64,000 nt of DNA, taken from the NCBI RefSeq assembly GCF_028290625.1, contig NZ_JAQGJM010000001.1:62001-126000 (forward strand), written 5' to 3'. The translations under genes and the position numbers were made by a program. Position 1 is the stretch's first letter, and each line of letters starts with the position of its first letter. The notes under the pieces were generated by a model, which saw only the letters and a program-made list of their open reading frames with translations, was not told the origin of the DNA and ran no database searches. The stretch comes from Devosia sp. (lineage in GTDB: Bacteria; Pseudomonadota; Alphaproteobacteria; Rhizobiales; Devosiaceae). Below are positions 1-8,756 of the stretch, one piece after another.

Positions 1-744
1 ATTCCCTATTCGTACCACTCGCCCGACAGCTACGTGGACACCAACATCAAGGGCACGCTCAATATCGTGCAGGCGGCGCGCGAACTGGGCGTGTCCCGGG
101 TCATTCATACCTCGACCAGCGAAGTGTACGGTACGGCCCGTTTCGTGCCCATCACCGAAGAGCATCCGCTACAGGGGCAGTCGCCCTATTCGGCCACCAA
201 GATCGGCGCGGACCAGATCGCCCTGTCGTTCCATGCCGCTTTCGGCACGCCGGTGGCGGTAATTCGCCCTTTCAACACCTATGGCCCGCGCCAGTCGACC
301 CGGGCGGTTATCCCCACGATCATCACCCAGATCGCCGCTGGCGAGCGCCGAATCAAGCTGGGCGCATTGACGCCGACGCGCGATTTTTCCTTCGTCGCCG
401 ATACCGTGGCCGGCTTCATCGCTGCACTGGGTTCGGATGCCGTGGTCGGCACGGTCACCAATCTGGGCAGCGGCTTTGAGATCTCGGTCGGCGATACGGT
501 CAAGCTGATCGCCGAAGTGATGGGTGTCGATATCGAAATCGAGTCGGATGCTGCCCGCTTGCGGCCGCAGCGGAGCGAGGTGGAGCGCCTGTTCGCCAGC
601 AACGCCAAGGCTGCGCAACTGATGGGTTGGAAACCCGCCTATGGTGGGTTAAACGGGTTTCGGCGTGGTCTGGCCGAAACCATTGCGTGGTTCACCCAGC
701 CGGAAAACCTTGGCCGCTACAAGGCCGGTCAATATACCATCTAG
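1..744 (+). CDS. NAD-dependent 4,6-dehydratase, LegB-like (5' partial)
   Basis: Extended short-chain dehydrogenase/reductase acting on a nucleotide-sugar. The reading frame is open to base 1, so the N-terminal Rossmann half lies outside the window; the GTG at 34 is an internal Val codon. Visible are the active-site Ser/Thr stretch STSEVYG, the catalytic YSATK (YxxxK), and the RPFNTYGPRQ segment typical of sugar 4,6-dehydratases and epimerases. The stretch from YHSPDSYVDTN onward resembles LegB-type GDP-GlcNAc 4,6-dehydratases of legionaminic acid synthesis, but a related GDP-mannose or dTDP-glucose dehydratase cannot be excluded. It is followed 32 bp later by a nucleotidyltransferase, so it is probably the first visible gene of a surface-polysaccharide operon. 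Confidence 0.88.
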   Translation: MPYSYHSPDSYVDTNIKGTLNIVQAARELGVSRVIHTSTSEVYGTARFVPITEEHPLQGQSPYSATKIGADQIALSFHAAFGTPVAVIRPFNTYGPRQSTRAVIPTIITQIAAGERRIKLGALTPTRDFSFVADTVAGFIAALGSDAVVGTVTNLGSGFEISVGDTVKLIAEVMGVDIEIESDAARLRPQRSEVERLFASNAKAAQLMGWKPAYGGLNGFRRGLAETIAWFTQPENLGRYKAGQYTI

Positions 745-776
745 GGTCGTCGGATGACCCGCTCTGGAGACGGCCA

Positions 777-1490
777 ATGGGCAAGCGTGCAATCATTCTC
801 GCGGGCGGGCGGGGAACCCGCCTCAGGCCCTATACGGTGGTTTTGCCCAAGCCGCTGATGCCGATCGGCGAATATCCGATCCTCGAAGTGGTGATCCGGC
901 AACTGGCGCGCTGCGGCTTCGATCACATCACGCTGGCCGTCAATCACCAGGCCGAACTGATCAAGGCGTTTTTCGATGACGGCCGCAAATGGCGCGTGCG
1001 CATCGACTATTCGCTGGAAGACCGCCCGCTTGCCACGATGGGGCCACTGCGCCTGGTTCGTGACCTGCCGGAGAATTTCCTGGTGATGAACGGCGACATC
1101 CTGACCGATCTTGATTTCGGTGCCTTTCACGACGAACACGTCGCCAAGGCCAGCCTGTTCACCATTTCGGCACATCGGCGCGAACAGCGCATCGACTACG
1201 GCGTGCTCGAGTCCAATGGCGAGGGCGAACTGGTGGCGTTTCGCGAAAAGCCGCGGACGCAATATGAGGTCAGTATGGGGGTTTACATGGCCAGTCGAGC
1301 TATCCTCGACTTCATCCCGCCGGAGCAGGCCTATGGCTTCGATAACCTGATGCTGGATTTGATTGCCGCCGGGCGCAAGGTCGCCGTCCGGAACTATCCA
1401 GGCTATTGGCTTGATATTGGCCGTCCCGACGACTATGCCGAGGCCATCGAGCAATTCGATGCCATGCAGTCGAAATTTCTCGATGGTTGA
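777..1490 (+). CDS. sugar-1-phosphate nucleotidyltransferase
   Basis: About 237 residues forming one nucleotidyl transferase (GT-A-like) domain that would couple NTP to a sugar 1-phosphate, supplying an activated sugar for the cluster. The signature LAGGRGTRLRPYT with downstream PKPLMPIGEYPI is the nucleotide- and metal-binding motif of GDP-mannose and dTDP-glucose pyrophosphorylase relatives; NGDILTDLDF carries the metal-binding Asp and PGYWLDIGRPDDY closes the domain. Start ATG 777 is chosen because GGAGA lies just upstream and the LAGG motif sits at the expected distance; the frame upstream of it has no similarity. The stop overlaps the start of the next gene. A LegF-like CMP/GDP role is possible given the LegB-like neighbour, but substrate cannot be read from sequence. 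Confidence 0.9.
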   Translation: MGKRAIILAGGRGTRLRPYTVVLPKPLMPIGEYPILEVVIRQLARCGFDHITLAVNHQAELIKAFFDDGRKWRVRIDYSLEDRPLATMGPLRLVRDLPENFLVMNGDILTDLDFGAFHDEHVAKASLFTISAHRREQRIDYGVLESNGEGELVAFREKPRTQYEVSMGVYMASRAILDFIPPEQAYGFDNLMLDLIAAGRKVAVRNYPGYWLDIGRPDDYAEAIEQFDAMQSKFLDG

Positions 1491-2343
1491 GGTCCTGCTC
1501 ACCGGCGCCACGGGTTTCGTTGGAACCCACCTCGCCGCGGCATTGGCCCCATCACACGGTGTGCGGACGCTCAGCCATGCCGATGGCGACGTCGCCGACG
1601 CACAGACTTGGGCGACTTTGCCCCGCGCCGAAGTGGTGATCCATCTGGCCGCCAGGAGCTTCGTGCCGACAAGCTGGGACCGGCCGGCAGACTATATGCG
1701 GGTCAATCTGCTCGGTACCATGCAGGCGCTGGACTATTGCCACCGGCACGAGGCACGACTGATTTTTGCCAGCTCCTATCTCTATGGCAATCCGCAAACA
1801 CTGCCGATCCCGGAAACCGCGCCGCTGCACGCGATCAATCCCTATGCGCAGTCCAAGCTGATGGCTGAACAGACCTGCCGGTTTTACGCCGAGAACCTCG
1901 GCGTGCAGGTTCTAGTGCTGCGGCCGTTCAACATCTACGGCCCCGGTCAGGGAAGTGATTTTCTGGTGCCAAGCATCGTGCGCCAGGTTTTGCAAAGCGA
2001 CCAGGTGCGCGTGAAGGATCTGCTGCCGCGCCGCGACTACATCTACATCGCCGACTTCATCGCGGCCATCCTCGCCGGACTGCGGACCGACTGGACATTT
2101 GATACCGTCAATATTGGGAGTGGTATCAGTCACTCGGTGGCCGAATTGATCGAGATCGTCATGACGGCGGCGGGTCGGACCCTGCCGATCCAATCGGATG
2201 GCGTGCGCAGGCAGAACGAGGTGATGGACGTGAGAGCCGATATTTCCCATGCCGGACATCTGCTGGGCTGGGCGCCACAATGGACGCTGGCGCAGGGCTG
2301 TGCGGCCGTGCTGGCTGCGGCCAAAACGCACGAAAAGACCTGA
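1483..2343 (+). CDS. NAD-dependent epimerase/dehydratase (SDR)
   Basis: About 286 residues, extended SDR family. The N-terminal GATGFVG (GxxGxxG) binds NAD(P); the catalytic Ser lies in ASSYLYG and the Tyr/Lys pair in NPYAQSK; RPFNIYGPGQ follows as in GDP-mannose 4,6-dehydratase, GDP-4-keto-6-deoxymannose reductase and UDP-glucose epimerase relatives. Start ATG 1483 lies inside the 3' end of the nucleotidyltransferase (8-bp overlap), indicating translational coupling, and places the Rossmann motif at residues 7-13 as expected. The likely role is 4-epimerisation or 4-keto reduction of the nucleotide-sugar made by its neighbours. The exact sugar is not determined. Confidence 0.88.
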   Translation: MVEVLLTGATGFVGTHLAAALAPSHGVRTLSHADGDVADAQTWATLPRAEVVIHLAARSFVPTSWDRPADYMRVNLLGTMQALDYCHRHEARLIFASSYLYGNPQTLPIPETAPLHAINPYAQSKLMAEQTCRFYAENLGVQVLVLRPFNIYGPGQGSDFLVPSIVRQVLQSDQVRVKDLLPRRDYIYIADFIAAILAGLRTDWTFDTVNIGSGISHSVAELIEIVMTAAGRTLPIQSDGVRRQNEVMDVRADISHAGHLLGWAPQWTLAQGCAAVLAAAKTHEKT

Positions 2344-2346
2344 CGC

Positions 2347-3435
2347 ATGGCAAAGTATCTGCTTGTCGGCGCCGACCCGGCCAAAGCCGCGTCGCTTCAC
2401 CCAGGGGGTGTGGTGACTCTGTCCGCTGGGCTGCTCTGCTATGCGCAACGGCATGGCCACACCGTCGAAATCGTCAACACCGCGCGCTCCAGCTTTGCCC
2501 ATGAGCCGTTCCGGCAGATTCTGTGGAGCGGGCTGAAGCGGATCGGCGAATTGATCGGGCATCTGCGGCGCGAGCGGTTCGCGGGCGTGTTCATCTTCGT
2601 CGGCGCTGGCTTCAGCTTCTACGAACGGACGCTGATGTCCCTGATCTGCCGGCTGTTCGGCGTCCGGGATGCCTTCGTCATTGTCGATGGTAACTTTTTC
2701 GCCGTCCGCCAGGCAGGGCGTTTCAGGCAGTCAGTCACCCGGTTTCTGCTGCGCATTCCGCATCGCTTGGCGGCGACGGGCCAGAAATGGGACGAGCTGT
2801 TCGCCGAACTCGGCGTGGAGGCGCGCCGGCGGGTTCGGGTGTCTTATTGGCTAACGGCTGATTTCCCTATGGCTACGCAGCCCAAGCAAGTGCCCCGCGA
2901 TCGGCCGGTTCACATGCTTTACCTCGGCTGGATGACCCAGGCCAAAGGGGTCGTCGAACTGCTCGGGGCAATCGCGCAATTGCGCGAGGATCATGAATTC
3001 ACCTTCACTTTCGTGGGGGGCGGAACGCTGCTGGACACAGCGCGGGACATGATTGAGGCGCATGGTTGGGAGGGCCGGGTTTCGGCGCTGGGCTGGATTT
3101 CGGCGGCTAATCTGCACGCACTGCTCCGGCAGGCAGACGTCTTCGTACTGCCCAGCCACGCCGAAGGGTTTCCGATGTCGCTGATCGAGGCGCTGTCTTC
3201 GGCCATGCCGGCCATTGTCTCCGACGTCGGCGGCGTCTCCGATTCGCTCAAGGACGGCATCAACGGCTACCTTGTCACGCCGGGGTCGGTCCCATCGCTC
3301 GTTGCGGCCATGCGACACTATCTCGAACAACCCGAGCTCATAGCCCCCCATTCCCGCGCTGCCCTTGCTGCGGCGCTCGAAAACCACTACCCCGATACCA
3401 ATTGTGGCATCCTGTTCGACGCCGTGGCGGAGTGA
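2347..3435 (+). CDS. glycosyltransferase family 4
   Basis: A 362-residue GT-B fold retaining glycosyltransferase adding a sugar to a lipid-linked or growing polysaccharide at the inner membrane face. The N-terminal half is divergent. The C-terminal Glycos_transf_1 half is clear: FLPSHAEGFPMSLIEALS-type E-x7-E region near residues 265-285, then PAIVSDVGG and a DGINGYLV loop that contacts donor nucleotide. It starts 3 bp after the upstream stop, so it is co-transcribed. Donor and acceptor cannot be assigned. Confidence 0.88.
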   Translation: MAKYLLVGADPAKAASLHPGGVVTLSAGLLCYAQRHGHTVEIVNTARSSFAHEPFRQILWSGLKRIGELIGHLRRERFAGVFIFVGAGFSFYERTLMSLICRLFGVRDAFVIVDGNFFAVRQAGRFRQSVTRFLLRIPHRLAATGQKWDELFAELGVEARRRVRVSYWLTADFPMATQPKQVPRDRPVHMLYLGWMTQAKGVVELLGAIAQLREDHEFTFTFVGGGTLLDTARDMIEAHGWEGRVSALGWISAANLHALLRQADVFVLPSHAEGFPMSLIEALSSAMPAIVSDVGGVSDSLKDGINGYLVTPGSVPSLVAAMRHYLEQPELIAPHSRAALAAALENHYPDTNCGILFDAVAE

Positions 3436-3524
3436 CTGGTCGGATTTTCTTCTGCGCGAGACCCGTTGCGTACGGCCGACACAATTGAGCGATAGCAACG
3501 GGCAGCGGACATAGCGAGGGTTTC

Positions 3525-5441
3525 ATGTGCGGGATCGCGGCCTTTTCCGGGCGCTTCGACAGAACTGCCCTGGAGCAGGCAACTCTCGCCATTGCCCATC
3601 GCGGACCCGATGCCAGCGGCACTTATCTCAGCGCCGATGCCCAGGTGGGCCTGGGCCATACCAGATTGTCGATCGTCGATCTGTCGGCATTGGGCGCTCA
3701 GCCCATGGCCAGCGATGATGGCACCGTCGTGCTCACCTATAATGGCGAAATCTATAATCATTACCAGCTGCGCGCCGATCTTGAAGCGCGCGGCCACCGC
3801 TTCCACGGCCACTCCGACACCGAAACCCTGCTGCATCTCTATCTTGAATTCGGCGAGGCCATGCTGCCCCGTCTCAACGGCATCTTTGCCTTCGCCCTCT
3901 GGGATGCCCGCGACAATGGGCTGCTCGTGGCCCGCGACGGGCTCGGCGTCAAACCGCTGTATTTCGCGACCGGCGCGCGGGGCGTGGCGGTGTCCAGCGA
4001 GATCAAGGCGCTCCTGCAGTTGGTGCCCGAGGCCCGCGAACTCGACATTGCGGCGCTGCATCGCTATCTGACATTCCTGTGGTGCCCAGGCGACGGCACC
4101 CCGCTCAAGGGGGTCAAGAAGCTCAATCCCGGCGAGGCCTTGATGGTGCGTGGCGGGCGCATCGAACGGCGTTGGCGCTGGTACCAGCTGCCGGCATTCC
4201 GAGCTGAAGCCACTGCCATGTCGGAAGGCGATGCCATCGCCGGAACGGCCAGCCATTTGCGCGAGGCAGTGCGGCGGCAGATGATGGCGGATGTACCGGT
4301 AGGCGCCTTCCTGTCGGGCGGGCTGGATTCCAGCGCCATTGTCGCCTTTGCCCGTGAGGATCAACCAGGCCTGCATTGTTTCACCATCGAGATGGTCAAC
4401 GGCCAGGACGAGGGGCAGACCGACGACCTGCCTTATGCGCGTCGCGTCGCCGAGCATCTTGACGTCAAGCTCGACGTGGTCCGCGTCGATGCTGCCGATA
4501 TGGCCGCAGACTTTGAGTATATGATCGGCCAGCTCGACGAGCCGCTGGCCGATCCGGCCCCGCTCAATGTGCTGCATATCAGCCGGCTGGCCCGCGCCAG
4601 TGGGATCAAGGTCTTGCTGTCGGGGGCAGGGGGCGACGATCTGTTTACCGGCTATCGCCGCCATCGGGCCGTTGGCCTCGACCCGGTGATGCAATGGCTG
4701 CCGGCCGGCATCCGGCGCGGATTGGAAGACGTGAGTTCGGGTCTGGACCAGCGCCGGCCTCTCAACAGGCGTGCCACCAAATTTTTCAATGGTGCCGGCG
4801 AAAGCGGCAATGCGCGGCTGGCCAGCTATTTCCGCTGGGCGCGCGAAGACACGCTGATGCAGCTTTATTCCCCAGCCTTCCGGGCGGAGCTTGGCGTGAC
4901 CAAGGCAGCGCAGCCAATGCTGGATTTTCTTGACGACCTGCCGGCATCGACCGGGCCGCTGGAGAAAATGCTGACCCTGGAACAGCGGTTTTTTCTGGCC
5001 GATCACAATCTGCTTTATACCGACAAGATGTCGATGGCGGCTGGTGTCGAGGCGCGGGTGCCGTTTCTCGATCCCGACCTGATGGACTTCGCCAATTCCA
5101 TCCCGATTGGCATGAAGCAGCGCGGCCGCGAAGGCAAATGGGTACTGAAGAAAGCCATGGAGCCGCTGCTGCCGCCCGAGGTGATCTACCGGCCCAAAGC
5201 CGGGTTTGGCGCGCCCTTGCGACGCTGGATGCGCCACGAACTCAAGGGACTGGTGAGCGACCTGCTGTCGCGGCCGAGCCTCGCCAGCCGGGGTCTGTTC
5301 GATCCGGAAGCCGTGCAGCGCCTGATCGCGGCCAATGATGCCGGCCGGGTGGATGCCAGCTATACCCTGCTGGCCCTGCTCAGCATCGAAATCTGGTGCC
5401 GAACCTACCTCAAGGACACCGGGTTCCGGCAGGCCGCCTGA
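3525..5441 (+). CDS. asnB: asparagine synthase (glutamine-hydrolysing), AsnB type
   Basis: A 638-residue glutamine amidotransferase/synthetase. MCGIAAFSG places the class II amidotransferase nucleophile Cys2 directly after Met1. The glutaminase half (about 1-200) includes AIAHRGPDASG and YNGEIYN; the synthetase half (about 235-600) includes the PPi loop LSGGLDSSA and SGAGGDDLFTGY. In polysaccharide clusters such AsnB paralogues are thought to amidate uronic acids rather than make asparagine, for example turning a sugar carboxylate into a carboxamide. That reading is inferred from context; housekeeping asparagine synthesis is the alternative. An 89-bp gap upstream separates it from the glycosyltransferase. 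Confidence 0.93.
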   Translation: MCGIAAFSGRFDRTALEQATLAIAHRGPDASGTYLSADAQVGLGHTRLSIVDLSALGAQPMASDDGTVVLTYNGEIYNHYQLRADLEARGHRFHGHSDTETLLHLYLEFGEAMLPRLNGIFAFALWDARDNGLLVARDGLGVKPLYFATGARGVAVSSEIKALLQLVPEARELDIAALHRYLTFLWCPGDGTPLKGVKKLNPGEALMVRGGRIERRWRWYQLPAFRAEATAMSEGDAIAGTASHLREAVRRQMMADVPVGAFLSGGLDSSAIVAFAREDQPGLHCFTIEMVNGQDEGQTDDLPYARRVAEHLDVKLDVVRVDAADMAADFEYMIGQLDEPLADPAPLNVLHISRLARASGIKVLLSGAGGDDLFTGYRRHRAVGLDPVMQWLPAGIRRGLEDVSSGLDQRRPLNRRATKFFNGAGESGNARLASYFRWAREDTLMQLYSPAFRAELGVTKAAQPMLDFLDDLPASTGPLEKMLTLEQRFFLADHNLLYTDKMSMAAGVEARVPFLDPDLMDFANSIPIGMKQRGREGKWVLKKAMEPLLPPEVIYRPKAGFGAPLRRWMRHELKGLVSDLLSRPSLASRGLFDPEAVQRLIAANDAGRVDASYTLLALLSIEIWCRTYLKDTGFRQAA

Positions 5442-5559
5442 TGATGGGCCCATTGCGGCTGTGTACAGGGCACGCCTTTCGCTCTAATCAGGTCTTGCGC
5501 GGCGCGCGGCTGCATCAACCCAGGCAGCGCGTGAACATAATGATGGACGGCACACATTC

Positions 5560-7662
5560 ATGAAGCAGGTCTTGCAATCGCTCCGCACTGGCGCCACCGA
5601 CGTGGCCGACGTGCCCAGCCCGGACGCCGGGCCGGGACAGGTGCTGATCCGTACCTCGAGCACCCTTGTTTCGGCTGGCACCGAGCGCATGCTGGTCGCA
5701 TTCGGGCGTGCCAATCTGCTTGATAAGGCGCGCCAGCAGCCCGAGCGCGTGCGCCAGGTGCTGGACAAGATGCGCACCGACGGCGTGCTGCCAACCATCG
5801 AGACCGTCTTCAACAAGCTGGATCAGCCGCTGCCGCTTGGTTATTGCAATGTCGGCGTAGTGCTGGAGGCCGGGACCGGCGTGAACGGGCTCGTTCCCGG
5901 CGATCGCGTCGTTTCCAATGGCAAGCATGCCGAAGTCGTGGCTGCGCCACGCAATCTCTGCGCGCTCGTCCCCGCTTCGGTTTCGGACGACGAGGCCGCG
6001 TTCACCGTGCTCGGCGCCATTGCCCTGCAGGGTATTCGCCTGATCAATCCAGGGCTGGGCGAATGCGTGGTCGTCACCGGCCTCGGGCTGGTGGGGCTGA
6101 TGGCGGTCCAACTGCTGGTGGCCAATGGCTGCCGCGTGCTGGGCATCGATTTCGACAGCGACAAGCTGGCGCTGGCACGCCAGTTCGGGGCCGAGACGGT
6201 CGATCTGTCGGCGGGCGGCGATCCGATCGCTGCCGCGGCGCAATTTTCACGCGGTCGCGGTGTCGACGCCGTCCTGATCACCGCCTCCACCAAATCCAGC
6301 GAGCCGGTGCATCAGGCCGCACAGATGTCGCGCCAGCGCGGGCGGATCGTCCTCGTAGGGGTGACCGGGCTCGAATTGCTGCGATCCGACTTCTACGAAA
6401 AGGAGCTGACCTTCCAGGTCTCCTGCTCCTACGGACCGGGTCGTTACGATTCAAGTTATGAGGAAGGCGGCGTCGATTACCCCATCGGCTTCGTCCGCTG
6501 GACCGAACAGCGCAATTTCGAGGCCGTTCTCGACATGCTGGCCAATCGCCGGCTCGATGTGCGGCCCCTGATCTCGCATCGCTTCGCCATAGAGGACGCA
6601 GCCGCAGCCTATGACGTGGTCGACAGCACCGAGTCTTCGCTGGGTATACTGCTGGATTATCCCGCCGAGGCCGCCCCGGCGCTACGGGCCCGCACTGTAA
6701 CCCTGGACACGGCGGTCGCGGCATCGACCAAGCCGGGCCTGGCCTTCATCGGTGCTGGCAATTATGCCGGAGCGGTGCTGATCCCGGCCTTCAAGGCCAC
6801 CAGTGGCCAGTTGCGGACCGTGGCATCGAGTGGCGGGGTCAACGGGCTGCATCTCGCCCGCAAATTCGGCTTCCGCTCGACCACGACCGATACGCAGTCG
6901 ATTTTCGCCGATGCCAATGTCGATGCGGTGGTGATCGCTACCCGCCACGACAGTCACGCCCGCTTGGCGGTCGCGGCGCTGCAGGCCGGCAAGCATGTCT
7001 ATGTCGAAAAGCCGGTAGCCATGACATTGGACGAACTGACGCAGATCGAGGCGGCCCATAAGGCGGCGCCCGATCGGCTGCTGATGGTCGGCTTCAACCG
7101 GCGGTTCGCACCCCAGATCGTCAGGGTCAAGCAATTGCTCAGGGGAACGCCCGGGGCCAAGGCTTTCACGATGACGGTCAATGCGGGCCATATTCCGACG
7201 GGTCACTGGACGCAGGACCAGAGCGAGGGCGGCGGACGCATCATTGGCGAGGCCTGCCATTTCATCGACCTGTTGCGCCATCTGGCCGGTGTGCCGATCA
7301 CCAGCCATTCCATTGCCGGCATGGCATCGACGAGCGGTGACACGGTGACGATCGGGCTCAGGTTCGAGGACGGCTCGATCGGCACCATTCATTATTTCGC
7401 CAACGGGCCAAAATCCCTGCCCAAGGAACGGCTCGAGGTCTTCGTCGACGGCCGGGTCTTGCAACTGGATAATTTCCGACGGCTCAAGGGCTTTGGCTGG
7501 CCCGGCTTCAAGGCCCTCAACCTGTGGAAGCAGGACAAGGGCCAGCGGGCGGCAGCCGCGGCATTCATAGCGGCGATCGAAACCGGCGGCGCCCCACCAA
7601 TTGCCACGGATGAATTGCTTGAAGTGGGTCGCGTCACCATCGAAATCGCAAGTTCGCTCTGA
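5560..7662 (+). CDS. bi-domain oxidoreductase (MDR dehydrogenase + Gfo/Idh/MocA)
   Basis: A 700-residue fusion. Residues about 1-345 are a medium-chain dehydrogenase-like domain (LVSAGTERMLV near the start, Rossmann motif VTGLGLVGLMAVQLL). Residues about 380-700 are a Gfo/Idh/MocA domain beginning LAFIGAGNYAG, with the conserved EKPVAMT lysine motif and GEACHFIDLLRH. This two-domain architecture is a recognised family of polysaccharide clusters, often next to heparinase II/III-like genes, as here two genes downstream. The likely role is oxidation/reduction of a nucleotide-sugar, for example at C3 or C6. The stop overlaps the start of wecB (TGATG). Confidence 0.92.
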   Translation: MKQVLQSLRTGATDVADVPSPDAGPGQVLIRTSSTLVSAGTERMLVAFGRANLLDKARQQPERVRQVLDKMRTDGVLPTIETVFNKLDQPLPLGYCNVGVVLEAGTGVNGLVPGDRVVSNGKHAEVVAAPRNLCALVPASVSDDEAAFTVLGAIALQGIRLINPGLGECVVVTGLGLVGLMAVQLLVANGCRVLGIDFDSDKLALARQFGAETVDLSAGGDPIAAAAQFSRGRGVDAVLITASTKSSEPVHQAAQMSRQRGRIVLVGVTGLELLRSDFYEKELTFQVSCSYGPGRYDSSYEEGGVDYPIGFVRWTEQRNFEAVLDMLANRRLDVRPLISHRFAIEDAAAAYDVVDSTESSLGILLDYPAEAAPALRARTVTLDTAVAASTKPGLAFIGAGNYAGAVLIPAFKATSGQLRTVASSGGVNGLHLARKFGFRSTTTDTQSIFADANVDAVVIATRHDSHARLAVAALQAGKHVYVEKPVAMTLDELTQIEAAHKAAPDRLLMVGFNRRFAPQIVRVKQLLRGTPGAKAFTMTVNAGHIPTGHWTQDQSEGGGRIIGEACHFIDLLRHLAGVPITSHSIAGMASTSGDTVTIGLRFEDGSIGTIHYFANGPKSLPKERLEVFVDGRVLQLDNFRRLKGFGWPGFKALNLWKQDKGQRAAAAAFIAAIETGGAPPIATDELLEVGRVTIEIASSL

Positions 7663-8756
7663 TGGCGCCGCTCATCGACATCATTGCCGGGGCGCGGCCC
7701 AATTTCATGAAGATAGCCTCCATCATCAAGGCGCTCGAGCGTGATGCCGCCGATGTCCTGGCCTATCGGCTGATCCATACCGGGCAGCATTACGATGCGC
7801 GGATGTCCGATGACTTTTTCAGGCAATTGGGGATCCCGGCGCCACACATCAATTTCGACGTGGGCTCGGGCAGCCAGGCGGCGCAGACCGCCGCGATCAT
7901 GATCCGCTACGAAGCTTTGCTGCAGGAAGCGCCGAGCCAACTTTGCCTCGTGGTGGGCGACGTTACCTCCACCATGGCCTGTGCCATCACCGCGCAGAAA
8001 CTCGGTGTGCCGGTGGCTCATGTGGAAGCGGGAATTCGCTCGGGCGACTGGACCATGCCTGAGGAAATCAATCGCATGGTCACCGATTCGATCACCAACT
8101 GGTTCTTTACCACCAGTGACGGCGCCAATGCCAATCTGGCGCGGGCGGGCGTGACCGACGACCGCATTTTCTTTGTCGGCAACACCATGATCGACACCCT
8201 GGTCGCCAATCTCGACCGCCTGGCTCCGCCTGCGTTCTGGGACGACCTGGCCCTGGTGCCGCAGAACTATTTCGTGCTGACGCTGCATCGCCCGACCAAT
8301 GTGGATTCAAACGCCTCGTTAGCCGCGATGCTCGCGGCAGTTGCCGCTGCAACGCGCGGCCTGCCGGTCATCTTCCCGGTCCATCCCCGTACCGCCAAGA
8401 CCATTCGGGAACTCGGTGAACTGCCGACCAGCCTGCATCTGGTCGAGCCGCAGGCCTACCTGGAATTCAACTATCTGGTGCGCAACGCCAAGGCCGTGAT
8501 CACGGACTCGGGTGGCGTCACTGAGGAGGCAACGGTCATGGGCGTACCCTGCATGACGCTGCGCAATTCCACCGAACGCCCCGAAACGGTCAGCATCGGC
8601 ACCAATGAGCTGCTCGGTACCGACCCGGCGGCATTGGCGGGCGCGCTGGACCGGCTGTTTTCGGGCGCCTGGAGGAAGGGCGGCATTCCCCCGCTTTGGG
8701 ATGGCCGGGCCGCCGGACGGATCGTGGCCGCCCTCAAGCCACTGCTTTGCGCCTGA
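7662..8756 (+). CDS. wecB: UDP-N-acetylglucosamine 2-epimerase (non-hydrolysing)
   Basis: A 364-residue cytosolic enzyme interconverting UDP-GlcNAc and UDP-ManNAc (GT-B fold). Family marks are GARPNFMK at residues 8-15, THVEAGIRSGD-like AHVEAGIRSGD, MPEEINRMVTD, LTLHRPTNVD and the C-terminal TDSGGVTEEATVMGVPC with RNSTERPET. Length and motifs match the WecB/NeuC family; absence of a hydrolytic context favours the non-hydrolysing form. It overlaps both neighbours by 1 bp. UDP-ManNAc would feed either a mannosaminuronate or a legionaminate-like route. Confidence 0.93.
   Translation: MAPLIDIIAGARPNFMKIASIIKALERDAADVLAYRLIHTGQHYDARMSDDFFRQLGIPAPHINFDVGSGSQAAQTAAIMIRYEALLQEAPSQLCLVVGDVTSTMACAITAQKLGVPVAHVEAGIRSGDWTMPEEINRMVTDSITNWFFTTSDGANANLARAGVTDDRIFFVGNTMIDTLVANLDRLAPPAFWDDLALVPQNYFVLTLHRPTNVDSNASLAAMLAAVAAATRGLPVIFPVHPRTAKTIRELGELPTSLHLVEPQAYLEFNYLVRNAKAVITDSGGVTEEATVMGVPCMTLRNSTERPETVSIGTNELLGTDPAALAGALDRLFSGAWRKGGIPPLWDGRAAGRIVAALKPLLCA

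Noticed and set aside
3387..5453. Very long open frame (688 codons) on the minus strand
   Set aside because: It is antisense to asnB, whose active-site motifs are complete; the antisense frame is Gln/His/Arg-rich and motif-free, as expected of GC-rich shadow frames.
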